From NCBI GenBank assembly GCA_902492275.1, contig CABUKW010000133.1:1-8479 (forward strand): DNA of 8,479 nt, written 5' to 3'. Made by a program: the position numbers and the translations under genes. Under the pieces are notes generated by a model. It made no database searches and was not told where the DNA came from. It worked only from the letters and a program-made list of their open reading frames with translations. Numbering within the stretch: position 1 is the stretch's first letter; each line of letters starts with the position of its first letter. This document shows positions 1-5,554 of the stretch, piece after piece. Origin of the DNA: an uncultured Peptococcaceae bacterium (lineage in GTDB: Bacteria > Bacillota > Peptococcia > Peptococcales > Peptococcaceae).

Positions 1-1
1 C

Positions 2-55
2 CAACTGTACACCGGCGAAAAGCTGGACGCCGAATGGAATATTGAATCGAACTGA
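2..55 (+). CDS. 3' end of an unidentified upstream gene (partial)
   Basis: An open frame entering from the left edge gives 17 residues, QLYTGEKLDAEWNIESN, then TGA at 53-55. The tail is hydrophilic and its base composition resembles the GC-richer genes at the right of the window, not the AT-rich DNA that begins right after the stop. That break in composition is the main reason to believe it is a real C-terminus. The fragment is too short to assign a family, and another frame cannot be excluded. Confidence 0.45.
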   Translation, partial: QLYTGEKLDAEWNIESN

Positions 56-62
56 TTTTCGG

Positions 63-139
63 TTTTTGAAAAGATTTTACCGAAGGTTTATTAAGGTTAC
101 CTTTTTTTCGAAAAAATATAGCGAAATCTTTTTCAAAAA
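63..139. repeat. Imperfect long inverted repeat with central palindrome
   Basis: TTTTTGAAAAGATTT (63-77) is the reverse complement of AAATCTTTTTCAAAAA (124-139) except for one extra A/T in the run. Between them lies a perfect 14-base palindrome, TTTTTTCGAAAAAA (103-116). A shorter pair TTCGGT (58-63) and ACCGAA (79-84) overlaps the left arm. The stretch starts just after the stop of the upstream gene, so it may act as a poor terminator for that gene or mark the edge of the AT-rich cassette. The arms are low-complexity A/T, so chance is a real alternative. Confidence 0.35.
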
Positions 140-182
140 GGTCTTGACATATCACCAGAATGCTTTGATGTAATAATAAATA

Positions 183-211
183 TTGCAAAAATCCCTTTTT
201 ACCAGTATAAT
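183..211 (+). promoter_or_regulatory. Sigma-A-type promoter of the LysR gene
   Basis: TTGCAA (183-188) and a perfect TATAAT (206-211) are separated by 17 bases, which predicts a start near 218 and a leader of about 42 bases before the ATG at 260. A second possible set lies upstream: a consensus TTGACA (144-149) with TGTAAT (169-174), but its 19-base spacer is unfavourable. No clear palindromic autoregulatory site was seen. Confidence 0.6.
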
Positions 212-259
212 ATCTAAAAATAAGAAATAATTTAAAATGTTTTTATGGAGGTTGGAAAT

Positions 260-1180
260 ATGAACTTTGATCAATTACATTATTTTAGTGAAATATATCG
301 GCAAAGATCAATTGCAAAAGCAGCAGAAAATTTATATATCTTCCGTCAAAGCTTAACAATGTCGTTAAATAAATTAGAAAAGGAATTAAATGTTCAATTA
401 TTTTTTCGTTCACATCATGGCGTAGTGCCGACAGAGGCAGCTCATGAATTTTTTCAATCTGTTCAACTGATTTTAGGTGAAACAATTAAGGCCTTTAATG
501 GTTTATTAAAGTATAATAGTAATCATATCAGATATGAAGTTGGACATTGTAAAATTGCTATTGCGGAAGTTTTGATATCTCTTTATGGTGATATGTTGTT
601 GGAAATGCTTTCCTCCATTTTCTCAGAAATTTATTTCGATTTTTCTGTTTTATATATAGAACCTGATCGGTATGATAGCTTTTATCATGACTATGATATT
701 TCAATTCCAGTTTTGACTGAGTCAATAATGGAAAGATATAATTCCAATAGTTTTTCGGACTCGTTATATTCACTTTATAATCTAAAAAGTTTTATTGCGT
801 ATGTTTGGATTGATAGGACATCTCCATTGGCATTTAAAAAGAAAATTTTTTTTGAGGAATTAAAATCAGAATACTCTTTTTGTAACTTGAAAGGGTCGTA
901 TAATTTTGTTAATTTTATAGTATTACAGAATTTAAAAGATTCTCTTAAATATAGTCCCGATATATCACTAAAAAATAATTTTATTGATCATGTTAGTAAA
1001 TTTGGCTATATTACTTTTGATTATAAAATAAAAGATAGGGGTTTTATTTATAAGGGTTATTTCCCAGATCATATTGTGGCAAGGCCCACTGATCAATCAT
1101 TTCATCTAAAAATTATTTATAAGAATTACTATTGGGATATTGTATCTGTTATAGCTAGTTTCTTGTCCGCACATGTTTAA
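260..1180 (+). CDS. LysR-type transcriptional regulator
   Basis: A 306-residue DNA-binding regulator of the LysR family, the usual length. The N-terminal winged helix-turn-helix is clear: residues 2-9 (NFDQLHYF), the helix around 17-31 (SIAKAAENLYIFRQS) and the recognition segment and linker with LNKLEKELNVQLFFR (36-50) and the following PTEA. Residues from about 90 form the effector-binding half, which is strongly diverged and too altered to predict an inducer. The ATG at 260 is preferred over the in-frame ATG at 245 because GGAGG (247-251) lies 8 bases upstream of 260 and would fall inside the longer version; the protein then begins MNFDQLHYF as is typical. The gene is very AT-rich, unlike the right half of the window. 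It converges on the phosphohydrolase-transporter operon and probably regulates it; a LysR-box-like palindrome lies in that operon's upstream region. Confidence 0.93.
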   Translation: MNFDQLHYFSEIYRQRSIAKAAENLYIFRQSLTMSLNKLEKELNVQLFFRSHHGVVPTEAAHEFFQSVQLILGETIKAFNGLLKYNSNHIRYEVGHCKIAIAEVLISLYGDMLLEMLSSIFSEIYFDFSVLYIEPDRYDSFYHDYDISIPVLTESIMERYNSNSFSDSLYSLYNLKSFIAYVWIDRTSPLAFKKKIFFEELKSEYSFCNLKGSYNFVNFIVLQNLKDSLKYSPDISLKNNFIDHVSKFGYITFDYKIKDRGFIYKGYFPDHIVARPTDQSFHLKIIYKNYYWDIVSVIASFLSAHV

Positions 1181-1220
1181 AAATGATGGTAAGATACCGT
1201 GATGAAACATTTTATTATTA

Positions 1221-1260
1221 GCCTCCGTCCCTATGATAAAAATACATCAGGGACGGAAGC
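1221..1260 (-). terminator. Hairpin terminator between convergent genes
   Basis: GCCTCCGTCCCT (1221-1232) faces AGGGACGGAAGC (1249-1260) around a 16-base loop. Read as minus-strand RNA all 12 positions pair, one as a G-U wobble; read as plus-strand RNA the same position is a C-A mismatch. This suggests the stem serves mainly the minus-strand transporter operon, whose stop codon is 77 bases away, with weaker bidirectional use for the LysR gene. The U-tract is poor on both sides (TAATAATAAAA on the minus strand), so termination may be partial. Confidence 0.6.
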
Positions 1261-1336
1261 ATTTTGGTTGGGACTATGTTTTCATGATCTTAATGTGATA
1301 AATTTATAGTCTATTTCATAAGAATATAGCTAGTTA

Positions 1337-2724
1337 TTATGCGACACCGATCAAATGCCAATAAGGAATTAAGATAAATAAATATCCTGCAAAGTAAATG
1401 ATACTACGCATAATATTCAATTTTACGAAGTCCCCCATTTTCATAACCCCAAAACTAAAAAATAAGAGGTAAGGTATAAATTCATAAGGTAAAATAATGG
1501 CTTCTGAAGAAGTCATCAAGGCGTAAACGAAAGGTAATAAGCTAAATCCCAATTGGGAGGCAGCACTTAATACTGGATAGGATAGCAGAGACCAGATCGC
1601 CATTGGAGTCATTAAAAAATTCATAAGGAAGACGATTCCAAACAAGCCTGCAAACATTGTGGTAAAACTATTTGTGTTACTAAATAGATTTATACATAAA
1701 GAGGCTAAAGTATCCCCTAAACCTAGTGCCGTAGCTACTGTACCAATGGCCATACATGCTTCGCAAAAAAACATCATCTGCCAATTGACTTTTTTCATTG
1801 TTTTTTCATCGGCTCCATTAATAAATGGTAAAAATACTACATAGGGAATAACTGCAAATGCATAAGACATATCTAGTTTATGAATGTTGGCAGTGCAAAT
1901 GTAGACTAATACTAAAAAGATCATGATAGCATTCACTTTTTCACGGTGAGTAATGGGACCCAATGCGGCTAACTGATCCTTGAAATAATCACCGGAGTTG
2001 AATGCAGTTTCAGGTTTATACCATTTCATTGTGATTAATAGAATTACTACACACACAACTGCCATTGGCCAGTTATGTATAAATACACTAATTGGAGTTA
2101 TAACTAATTCATCTATTAAACCACTACTGGAACCTTTAATCAAAGCAATTGATTGTGCGCTGTATGTATATGCATGACTGGAACATGCACCTAACATACC
2201 AGCCATAGCAATACCAGCGGCTTCCTTTCTCTTTTCAATTTTAATCCATAGATTAAGCCTGCACATAAAGCTGCCATGATTGCATAGCCACTGCCTAAAG
2301 TGACTACCCCTAACAAAAAACCAACAAACATTAGCCCCAATAATAATAAGCAATAGCTTCCATTGATTTTGCTCATAAGATAAAAGGCGAGACGTTTTAA
2401 TATGCCACAGTCATCCAGAATACCTGTGAAAACTAGAATGCCAATGGCCATATACATGGTGGAGCTAGTCCAAGGTGCGACTGCTGTTGCAAAATTACAT
2501 ACGCCAAATATAACCCATAAAACAGGTAAAAGTACTGCCATGATTAAAGGCGGCATGAACTCAAAAGCCATGATGGCCAAACTAAAAACTGTAATTACGA
2601 AGAACATTTTAACTTGAGGCGTATAAAAATTGCTTTCAGGAATTAAAAAAAATAGTAGCGCTAATATAACAGTAATGCTCCATTTTATCCAGTCATTTTT
2701 TGATAAATTAAACGTAGTATGCAT
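1337..2724 (-). pseudogene. DASS/SLC13-type anion transporter, frameshifted
   Basis: Two overlapping minus-strand frames (2191-2724 and 1337-2353) are the N- and C-terminal parts of one membrane carrier. Restoring one base in the A-run opposite 2239-2242 joins them into about 462 residues, the usual length for the divalent anion:sodium symporter (DASS, CitT/SLC13) family. The first half has a short cytoplasmic start, paired hydrophobic segments, and the family-like stretch TSSTMYMAIGILVFTG-LDDCGILKRLAFYLMSKI (about 86-120). The second half has further membrane spans and ends LPYEFIPYLLFFSFG...VKLNI, again family-like. The sodium-binding SNT signatures are not recognisable: the first position reads TLGSGYAIM and the second LMTPMAIWS, so this is a divergent branch. 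The ATG at 2722-2724 has GAGGT (2733-2737) 8 bases upstream. It follows the phosphohydrolase in one operon, suggesting it imports that enzyme's substrate. The break may be a true mutation or a homopolymer sequencing error; no programmed-slippage heptamer is present. Confidence 0.82.
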
Positions 2725-2763
2725 TGATGTTCACCTCACGAATCTTAGAAACGATTTTGTATG

Positions 2764-2803
2764 ATTCTAACATCCAGGGTCTGAGATACCTGGATGTTAG
2801 AAT
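2764..2803 (-). repeat. 15-bp intercistronic stem-loop
   Basis: ATTCTAACATCCAGG (2764-2778) and CCTGGATGTTAGAAT (2789-2803) form a perfect 15-bp stem around a 10-base loop, between the phosphohydrolase stop and the transporter start in the same operon. There is no U-tract after it in either direction, so it is not a classical terminator. Such stems in operons often block 3' exonucleases or mark processing sites and so set different amounts of the two products; that role is inferred here. Confidence 0.8.
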
Positions 2804-2849
2804 GTATAGAATGGTTACAAATATTCAAAATGGATATCTTAATGAAATA

Positions 2850-4901
2850 TTAATATTCATCTGCTAAAATTTGATATGCAGGTGCCCCTTCACATTGTGC
2901 AGGCATTCTTACCCCGCCTAATACAGCGACTGTAGGCGCGAAATCAATTTGACGGATAAGACGGTCTGTGTAGTACCCCTCTTTAAAACCTTTACCAGCG
3001 CTAATAAAAATTGGAGATACGGAAGTATCTGATTCCCCATAAGTTGTAGATAAACAGTCAGCATGATCAAAATTATGACCTTCGGCCATCCAGCAAATAA
3101 TATCACCAGCTTCTGGACCACCGTTACCTAATAGAATGGCATCTCTATTTCTCAATGCAACACTGATTATACGACGACCGGTTTCTTCTGACTTGGCTTC
3201 ATATAGTTTTGTCATAATTTCTTCTTCAAACAAATATTGATCAGCAGGCTCTACGATACCATCAATAATTGTACCATTTACGTTATGTTTATTACGTCCT
3301 TTTAAATTGATATAGATATGACCATAACGCTGCATAATAGCAGTGGTTTTTGTCCAATCAATACCGGTTATCTCTCCATTTTCATCTCTGAGTACATGGG
3401 TATATCCCATTTTCTCCATCCAAGGAATTGCCACGCCAGTCCCTTCCATAAATACTGGTAAATCATATTTAGGAGCAACCTGACCATGGTCTGAGAAAAT
3501 GATAATAGTCCAACCTTCATCTAAATAATGCAAAAATTTACCTAAATAGTAGTCAGTTTGTACATATAGGTCTTGCATCCATTTTTCGGCAACTTCTACA
3601 GGCTGATTGTTAAATGGTCGCTCAGCCAAATGTTTAATGAACTGATGTTCCTCGATATCAATAGCGTGGTAATGAGAAAATACAACATCTAACTCTTCAC
3701 TTTCGATTAAGTGATGAATAGTGGCCGCTTGCCAATCAGCTGTTGCATACCAAGAATCTAACATACATTCTGTAATCAACATGGGATCCTGACGGCCAAA
3801 CATAGTAGTCGGTGTTGGATAACCGACATTTTCTGTAATTTCTTTGAATAATCTCTTTGGATGGTAGCAAGAATCATTATCCATGTCCATTGCAGGTGAA
3901 ATATACAAAGTCAAATTCTTACCTTTTGGATCCAATCTTAATAGTTTCATATTGCGATTAACGTGATATTTTTTGTCATTTTTAATAACTTCATCTTTTA
4001 TTTCAACAACTAATTCACCTAATGGGCATACGGCAATAGGTTCTTCACTTTTTTTGTTTTTATACATTGCAATAGTATCGTAGATCCCTTGTGCATTTTT
4101 TAAAATCAATGCTGGGCGACGAATCATACCGCCAGATAACAAAATTGTAAATTCTTTTGCGTCTATAGGAGCGTTTAGCCAACCAGTTGCCGTTCGGATT
4201 GGAGATTGAACTATGTCTTGTAAAGCATCTGTGCTACTTGTAGCCATTTGGGATTTTTTAGTGATGAAAACTTTATCACCAGATTTGTTTGGGTCTCCGC
4301 AAGTACTCAACAAGTCTATGCCACCTTCAGAATTATCTAATTCTAGGTCGGTGATAACACATGCTGCACTTGCTTCCATTGGAGCTTTGGGAATGAATTT
4401 TACCTCTGTAATATCTTCGTTAGCGCCAACGAAAACATCTGCCTCAATTTGAGAGGTAGCCATACCAACACTACCTGGAGAGGTGCCATCTACAACTAAT
4501 AAGTTGGGGCTATCACTGGTTGGTGGCCACGAGGAGCCAGGCCAGTGAAAAACTAAAGTTTTTTTCCCAGCTTCTGCAAATACATTCCACAATGGCTCAG
4601 CATGACAATTTCTTGAATCTAAATTGTAGGAAATTTCATCAATATCGGAGCCACAACGAAAGAAATCTGTAATACCATGAACATTGGAGTTACACCCACA
4701 AGCCAATGTGGTCCACATTGGCGGCGTTACCGTTGGATGACCGCCTAATAAAATTAAATCTTCTCTGCAAGCACCTCGTTCAATGAATTTCTTTACATTT
4801 GGCATTAGCCCCATGTCCACATATTTTTTTGTTAGACGTGGATCCATACCATCACAACCGAGCAGTAAAATTTTATCTGATGCTGCTTTTCTTTTTAACA
4901 T
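2850..4901 (-). CDS. AlkP-superfamily phosphohydrolase/phosphomutase (COG3379-like)
   Basis: A 683-residue metal-dependent hydrolase of the alkaline phosphatase superfamily. Metal and catalytic motifs appear in the expected order: LLLGCDGMD (13-20, Asp17), HPTVTPPMWTTLACG (55-69, Thr59 as probable nucleophile) followed by NVHGITDFFR, then D415-x3-H419, SDHGQ (470-474, Asp471 and His472), and a late histidine in GHNFDHADC (His609 or His613). The start resembles COG3379 proteins. Residues about 130-370 are a large region between nucleophile and second metal cluster whose role I cannot assign. Thr instead of Cys/Ser in a sulfatase signature argues for phosphate esters or phosphonates, not sulfate esters. 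There is no signal peptide, so it acts in the cytoplasm. AAGGAGG (4909-4915) lies 7 bases before the ATG. It is first in an operon with the anion transporter, implying hydrolysis of an imported compound. Substrate unknown. Confidence 0.9.
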   Translation of the reverse strand: MLKRKAASDKILLLGCDGMDPRLTKKYVDMGLMPNVKKFIERGACREDLILLGGHPTVTPPMWTTLACGCNSNVHGITDFFRCGSDIDEISYNLDSRNCHAEPLWNVFAEAGKKTLVFHWPGSSWPPTSDSPNLLVVDGTSPGSVGMATSQIEADVFVGANEDITEVKFIPKAPMEASAACVITDLELDNSEGGIDLLSTCGDPNKSGDKVFITKKSQMATSSTDALQDIVQSPIRTATGWLNAPIDAKEFTILLSGGMIRRPALILKNAQGIYDTIAMYKNKKSEEPIAVCPLGELVVEIKDEVIKNDKKYHVNRNMKLLRLDPKGKNLTLYISPAMDMDNDSCYHPKRLFKEITENVGYPTPTTMFGRQDPMLITECMLDSWYATADWQAATIHHLIESEELDVVFSHYHAIDIEEHQFIKHLAERPFNNQPVEVAEKWMQDLYVQTDYYLGKFLHYLDEGWTIIIFSDHGQVAPKYDLPVFMEGTGVAIPWMEKMGYTHVLRDENGEITGIDWTKTTAIMQRYGHIYINLKGRNKHNVNGTIIDGIVEPADQYLFEEEIMTKLYEAKSEETGRRIISVALRNRDAILLGNGGPEAGDIICWMAEGHNFDHADCLSTTYGESDTSVSPIFISAGKGFKEGYYTDRLIRQIDFAPTVAVLGGVRMPAQCEGAPAYQILADEY

Positions 4902-4915
4902 AAAGATACCTCCTT

Positions 4916-4947
4916 AACTTATCCAATAAAATACAGAAGGATAAGTT
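4916..4947 (-). promoter_or_regulatory. Leader hairpin directly before the phosphohydrolase ribosome site
   Basis: AACTTATCC (4916-4924) and GGATAAGTT (4939-4947) form a perfect 9-bp stem with a 14-base loop. On the minus-strand transcript the stem ends at the base before AAGGAGG (4909-4915). A hairpin touching the ribosome binding site could modulate translation or RNA stability, or the DNA could be a protein site. It does not itself include the Shine-Dalgarno bases. Confidence 0.55.
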
Positions 4948-4971
4948 TTGTTTTGCTATGGCCGTAGCTTT

Positions 4972-4995
4972 AATATTATGATAATCATAAATATT
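4972..4995. promoter_or_regulatory. Candidate LysR-type operator palindrome
   Basis: TTATGATAATCATAA (4976-4990) is a perfect palindrome around one central A and fits the TTAT-N7-ATAA, T-N11-A form known for LysR-type binding sites. Outer AATATT copies (4972-4977 and 4990-4995) extend the symmetry with one extra A on the right side. It lies 71 bases before the phosphohydrolase start, and a LysR gene lies at the other end of the cassette. Binding by that protein is inferred. AT-richness raises the chance of accidental palindromes. Confidence 0.45.
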
Positions 4996-5032
4996 TCTTT
5001 TGAGAAGGAGCTTTTCTTTTTCAAATTACTAT

Positions 5033-5057
5033 TTGTGTCAATTAAAAAATGACACAA
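5033..5057. repeat. 8-bp inverted repeat upstream of the phosphohydrolase operon
   Basis: TTGTGTCA (5033-5040) and TGACACAA (5050-5057) form a perfect inverted repeat with a 9-base A-rich spacer. It could be an operator, or a hairpin in a long minus-strand leader if the promoter at 5105-5133 is used. The half-site spacing is too wide for a CRP or FNR site. The minus strand also reads TTGACA at 5036-5041, but no suitable -10 follows. Confidence 0.5.
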
Positions 5058-5104
5058 GCTTTTCGTTAAAAAGAGATTTAGTAAAGATTAGATATATTTT
5101 AAAT

Positions 5105-5133
5105 ATTATAGAAATTTTTCTGCCCAATCAATT
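5105..5133 (-). promoter_or_regulatory. Possible promoter of the phosphohydrolase-transporter operon
   Basis: On the minus strand AATTGA (opposite 5128-5133) and a perfect TATAAT (opposite 5105-5110) are 17 bases apart. Use of this promoter would give a leader of nearly 200 bases containing the inverted repeats at 5033-5057, 4972-4995 and 4916-4947. The -35 is weak. A closer weaker alternative is TTCTCA (opposite 5001-5006) with TATCAT (opposite 4978-4983), which would place the palindrome over the -10. Confidence 0.35.
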
Positions 5134-5155
5134 ATTCTAAATTTTTAAAATCATA

Positions 5156-5185
5156 TTGACAGCTCCCTGTCTTTCCTGTTACAAT
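5156..5185 (+). promoter_or_regulatory. Promoter of the PadR-DUF2812 operon
   Basis: A consensus TTGACA (5156-5161) and TACAAT (5180-5185) are 18 bases apart, predicting a start near 5192 and a leader of about 42 bases. The spacer contains the small palindrome GACAG-CTCC-CTGTC (5158-5171). Confidence 0.75.
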
Positions 5186-5225
5186 ATCATTAAACGATAT
5201 CAATAAACGATATTAAGACAGGGAG
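5163..5225 (+). repeat. 11-bp inverted repeat joining promoter spacer and PadR ribosome site
   Basis: CTCCCTGTCTT (5163-5173) is the exact reverse complement of AAGACAGGGAG (5215-5225), 41 bases apart. The right arm includes most of the Shine-Dalgarno (GGAGG, 5222-5226). The left arm lies between -35 and -10, so it is absent from RNA made by the local promoter but present in any transcript entering from upstream, where it would hide the ribosome site. Confidence 0.65.
5185..5213. promoter_or_regulatory. Candidate PadR operator: tandem 13-bp repeats
   Basis: TATCATTAAACGA (5185-5197) is followed directly by TATCAATAAACGA (5198-5210) and TAT, so two units of form TATC-N7-GATA overlap head to tail with a 13-bp period. 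The pair begins at the last base of the -10 and covers the predicted transcription start, the right place for a repressor. PadR proteins commonly repress their own operons; binding here is inferred from position and symmetry. Confidence 0.65.
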
Positions 5226-5233
5226 GGGTGGAA

Positions 5234-5554
5234 ATGCCGAAGAAGGCGCTGGAAAATCTAACCGAGTCGATGTTTTATGTGCTGATGGCGTTTCGCGGCG
5301 GGCCTAAATGCGGCATCGATGTGTCCCAGTTTATCGAGCAAACGACTGTCGGGCGCTGCAAGCTGGGGCCGGCCACGCTCTATACCATTTTAGCCAAGTT
5401 TGAAAAGGAAGGGTATCTGACAGAAATCGCGGTGGAAGGGCGAAAACGCACCTACCAAATTACCGAGAAGGGCTTGTGGGCCTATGAGGAGGAGGTTGCC
5501 CGTCTGCGCCATTGCGTGGAGGACGCCGACAGGGAAGGAGGGCTGGAGGAATGA
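5234..5554 (+). CDS. PadR-family transcriptional regulator
   Basis: A 106-residue winged-helix regulator, the length of the short PadR class. The core LGPATLYTILAKFEKEGYLTE (about 44-64) is the recognition helix and following strand of PadR proteins, and GRKRTYQITEKG (69-80) is the wing. The C-terminal helix (about 81-97) would form the dimer contact. The ATG at 5234 is chosen because GGAGG (5222-5226) lies 7 bases before it; the in-frame GTG at 5228 is too close. The stop overlaps the next gene's ATG by four bases (ATGA), so the two are translationally coupled. It probably represses its own operon through the tandem repeats at 5185-5213. The gene is much richer in G+C than the cassette to its left. 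PadR-DUF2812 pairs recur in Firmicutes, but the inducing signal is unknown. Confidence 0.92.
   Translation: MPKKALENLTESMFYVLMAFRGGPKCGIDVSQFIEQTTVGRCKLGPATLYTILAKFEKEGYLTEIAVEGRKRTYQITEKGLWAYEEEVARLRHCVEDADREGGLEE

Larger units (their letters stand above)
4902..5155. other. Regulatory gap without a gene, between divergent operons
   Basis: I see no coding frame with a credible start in this AT-rich gap, which with the PadR promoter (5156-5233) spans 332 bases. It holds, from left to right, the phosphohydrolase ribosome site and leader hairpin, the imperfect palindrome GCTATGGCCGTAGC (4955-4968), the LysR-box-like palindrome, an 8-bp inverted repeat (5033-5057) and a possible minus-strand promoter (5105-5133). 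The composition shift to GC-rich DNA falls at its right end. Confidence 0.6.

Noticed and set aside
245..259. Longer LysR start at 245
   Set aside because: The GGAGG at 247-251 would lie within the coding sequence; the start at 260 uses it at the right distance and gives the normal family N-terminus.
2191..2353. Programmed -1 ribosomal frameshifting in the transporter
   Set aside because: The overlap has no X-XXY-YYZ slippery heptamer in the reading phase near the join, and family members are normally made from one frame. A one-base loss in the A-run is simpler.
4213..4452. Plus-strand frame inside the phosphohydrolase gene
   Set aside because: It lies wholly opposite a well-supported gene and shows no family features or ribosome site.
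5033..5057. CRP or FNR binding site
   Set aside because: TTGTGTCA/TGACACAA resembles such half-sites, but the 9-base gap makes the spacing wrong for both.
5512..5550. Upstream TTG start for the first DUF2812 protein
   Set aside because: It would overlap the PadR gene by 43 bases, has no suitably spaced ribosome site, and adds an Arg/Gly-rich tail. The ATG at 5551 has an excellent site and an ATGA overlap.
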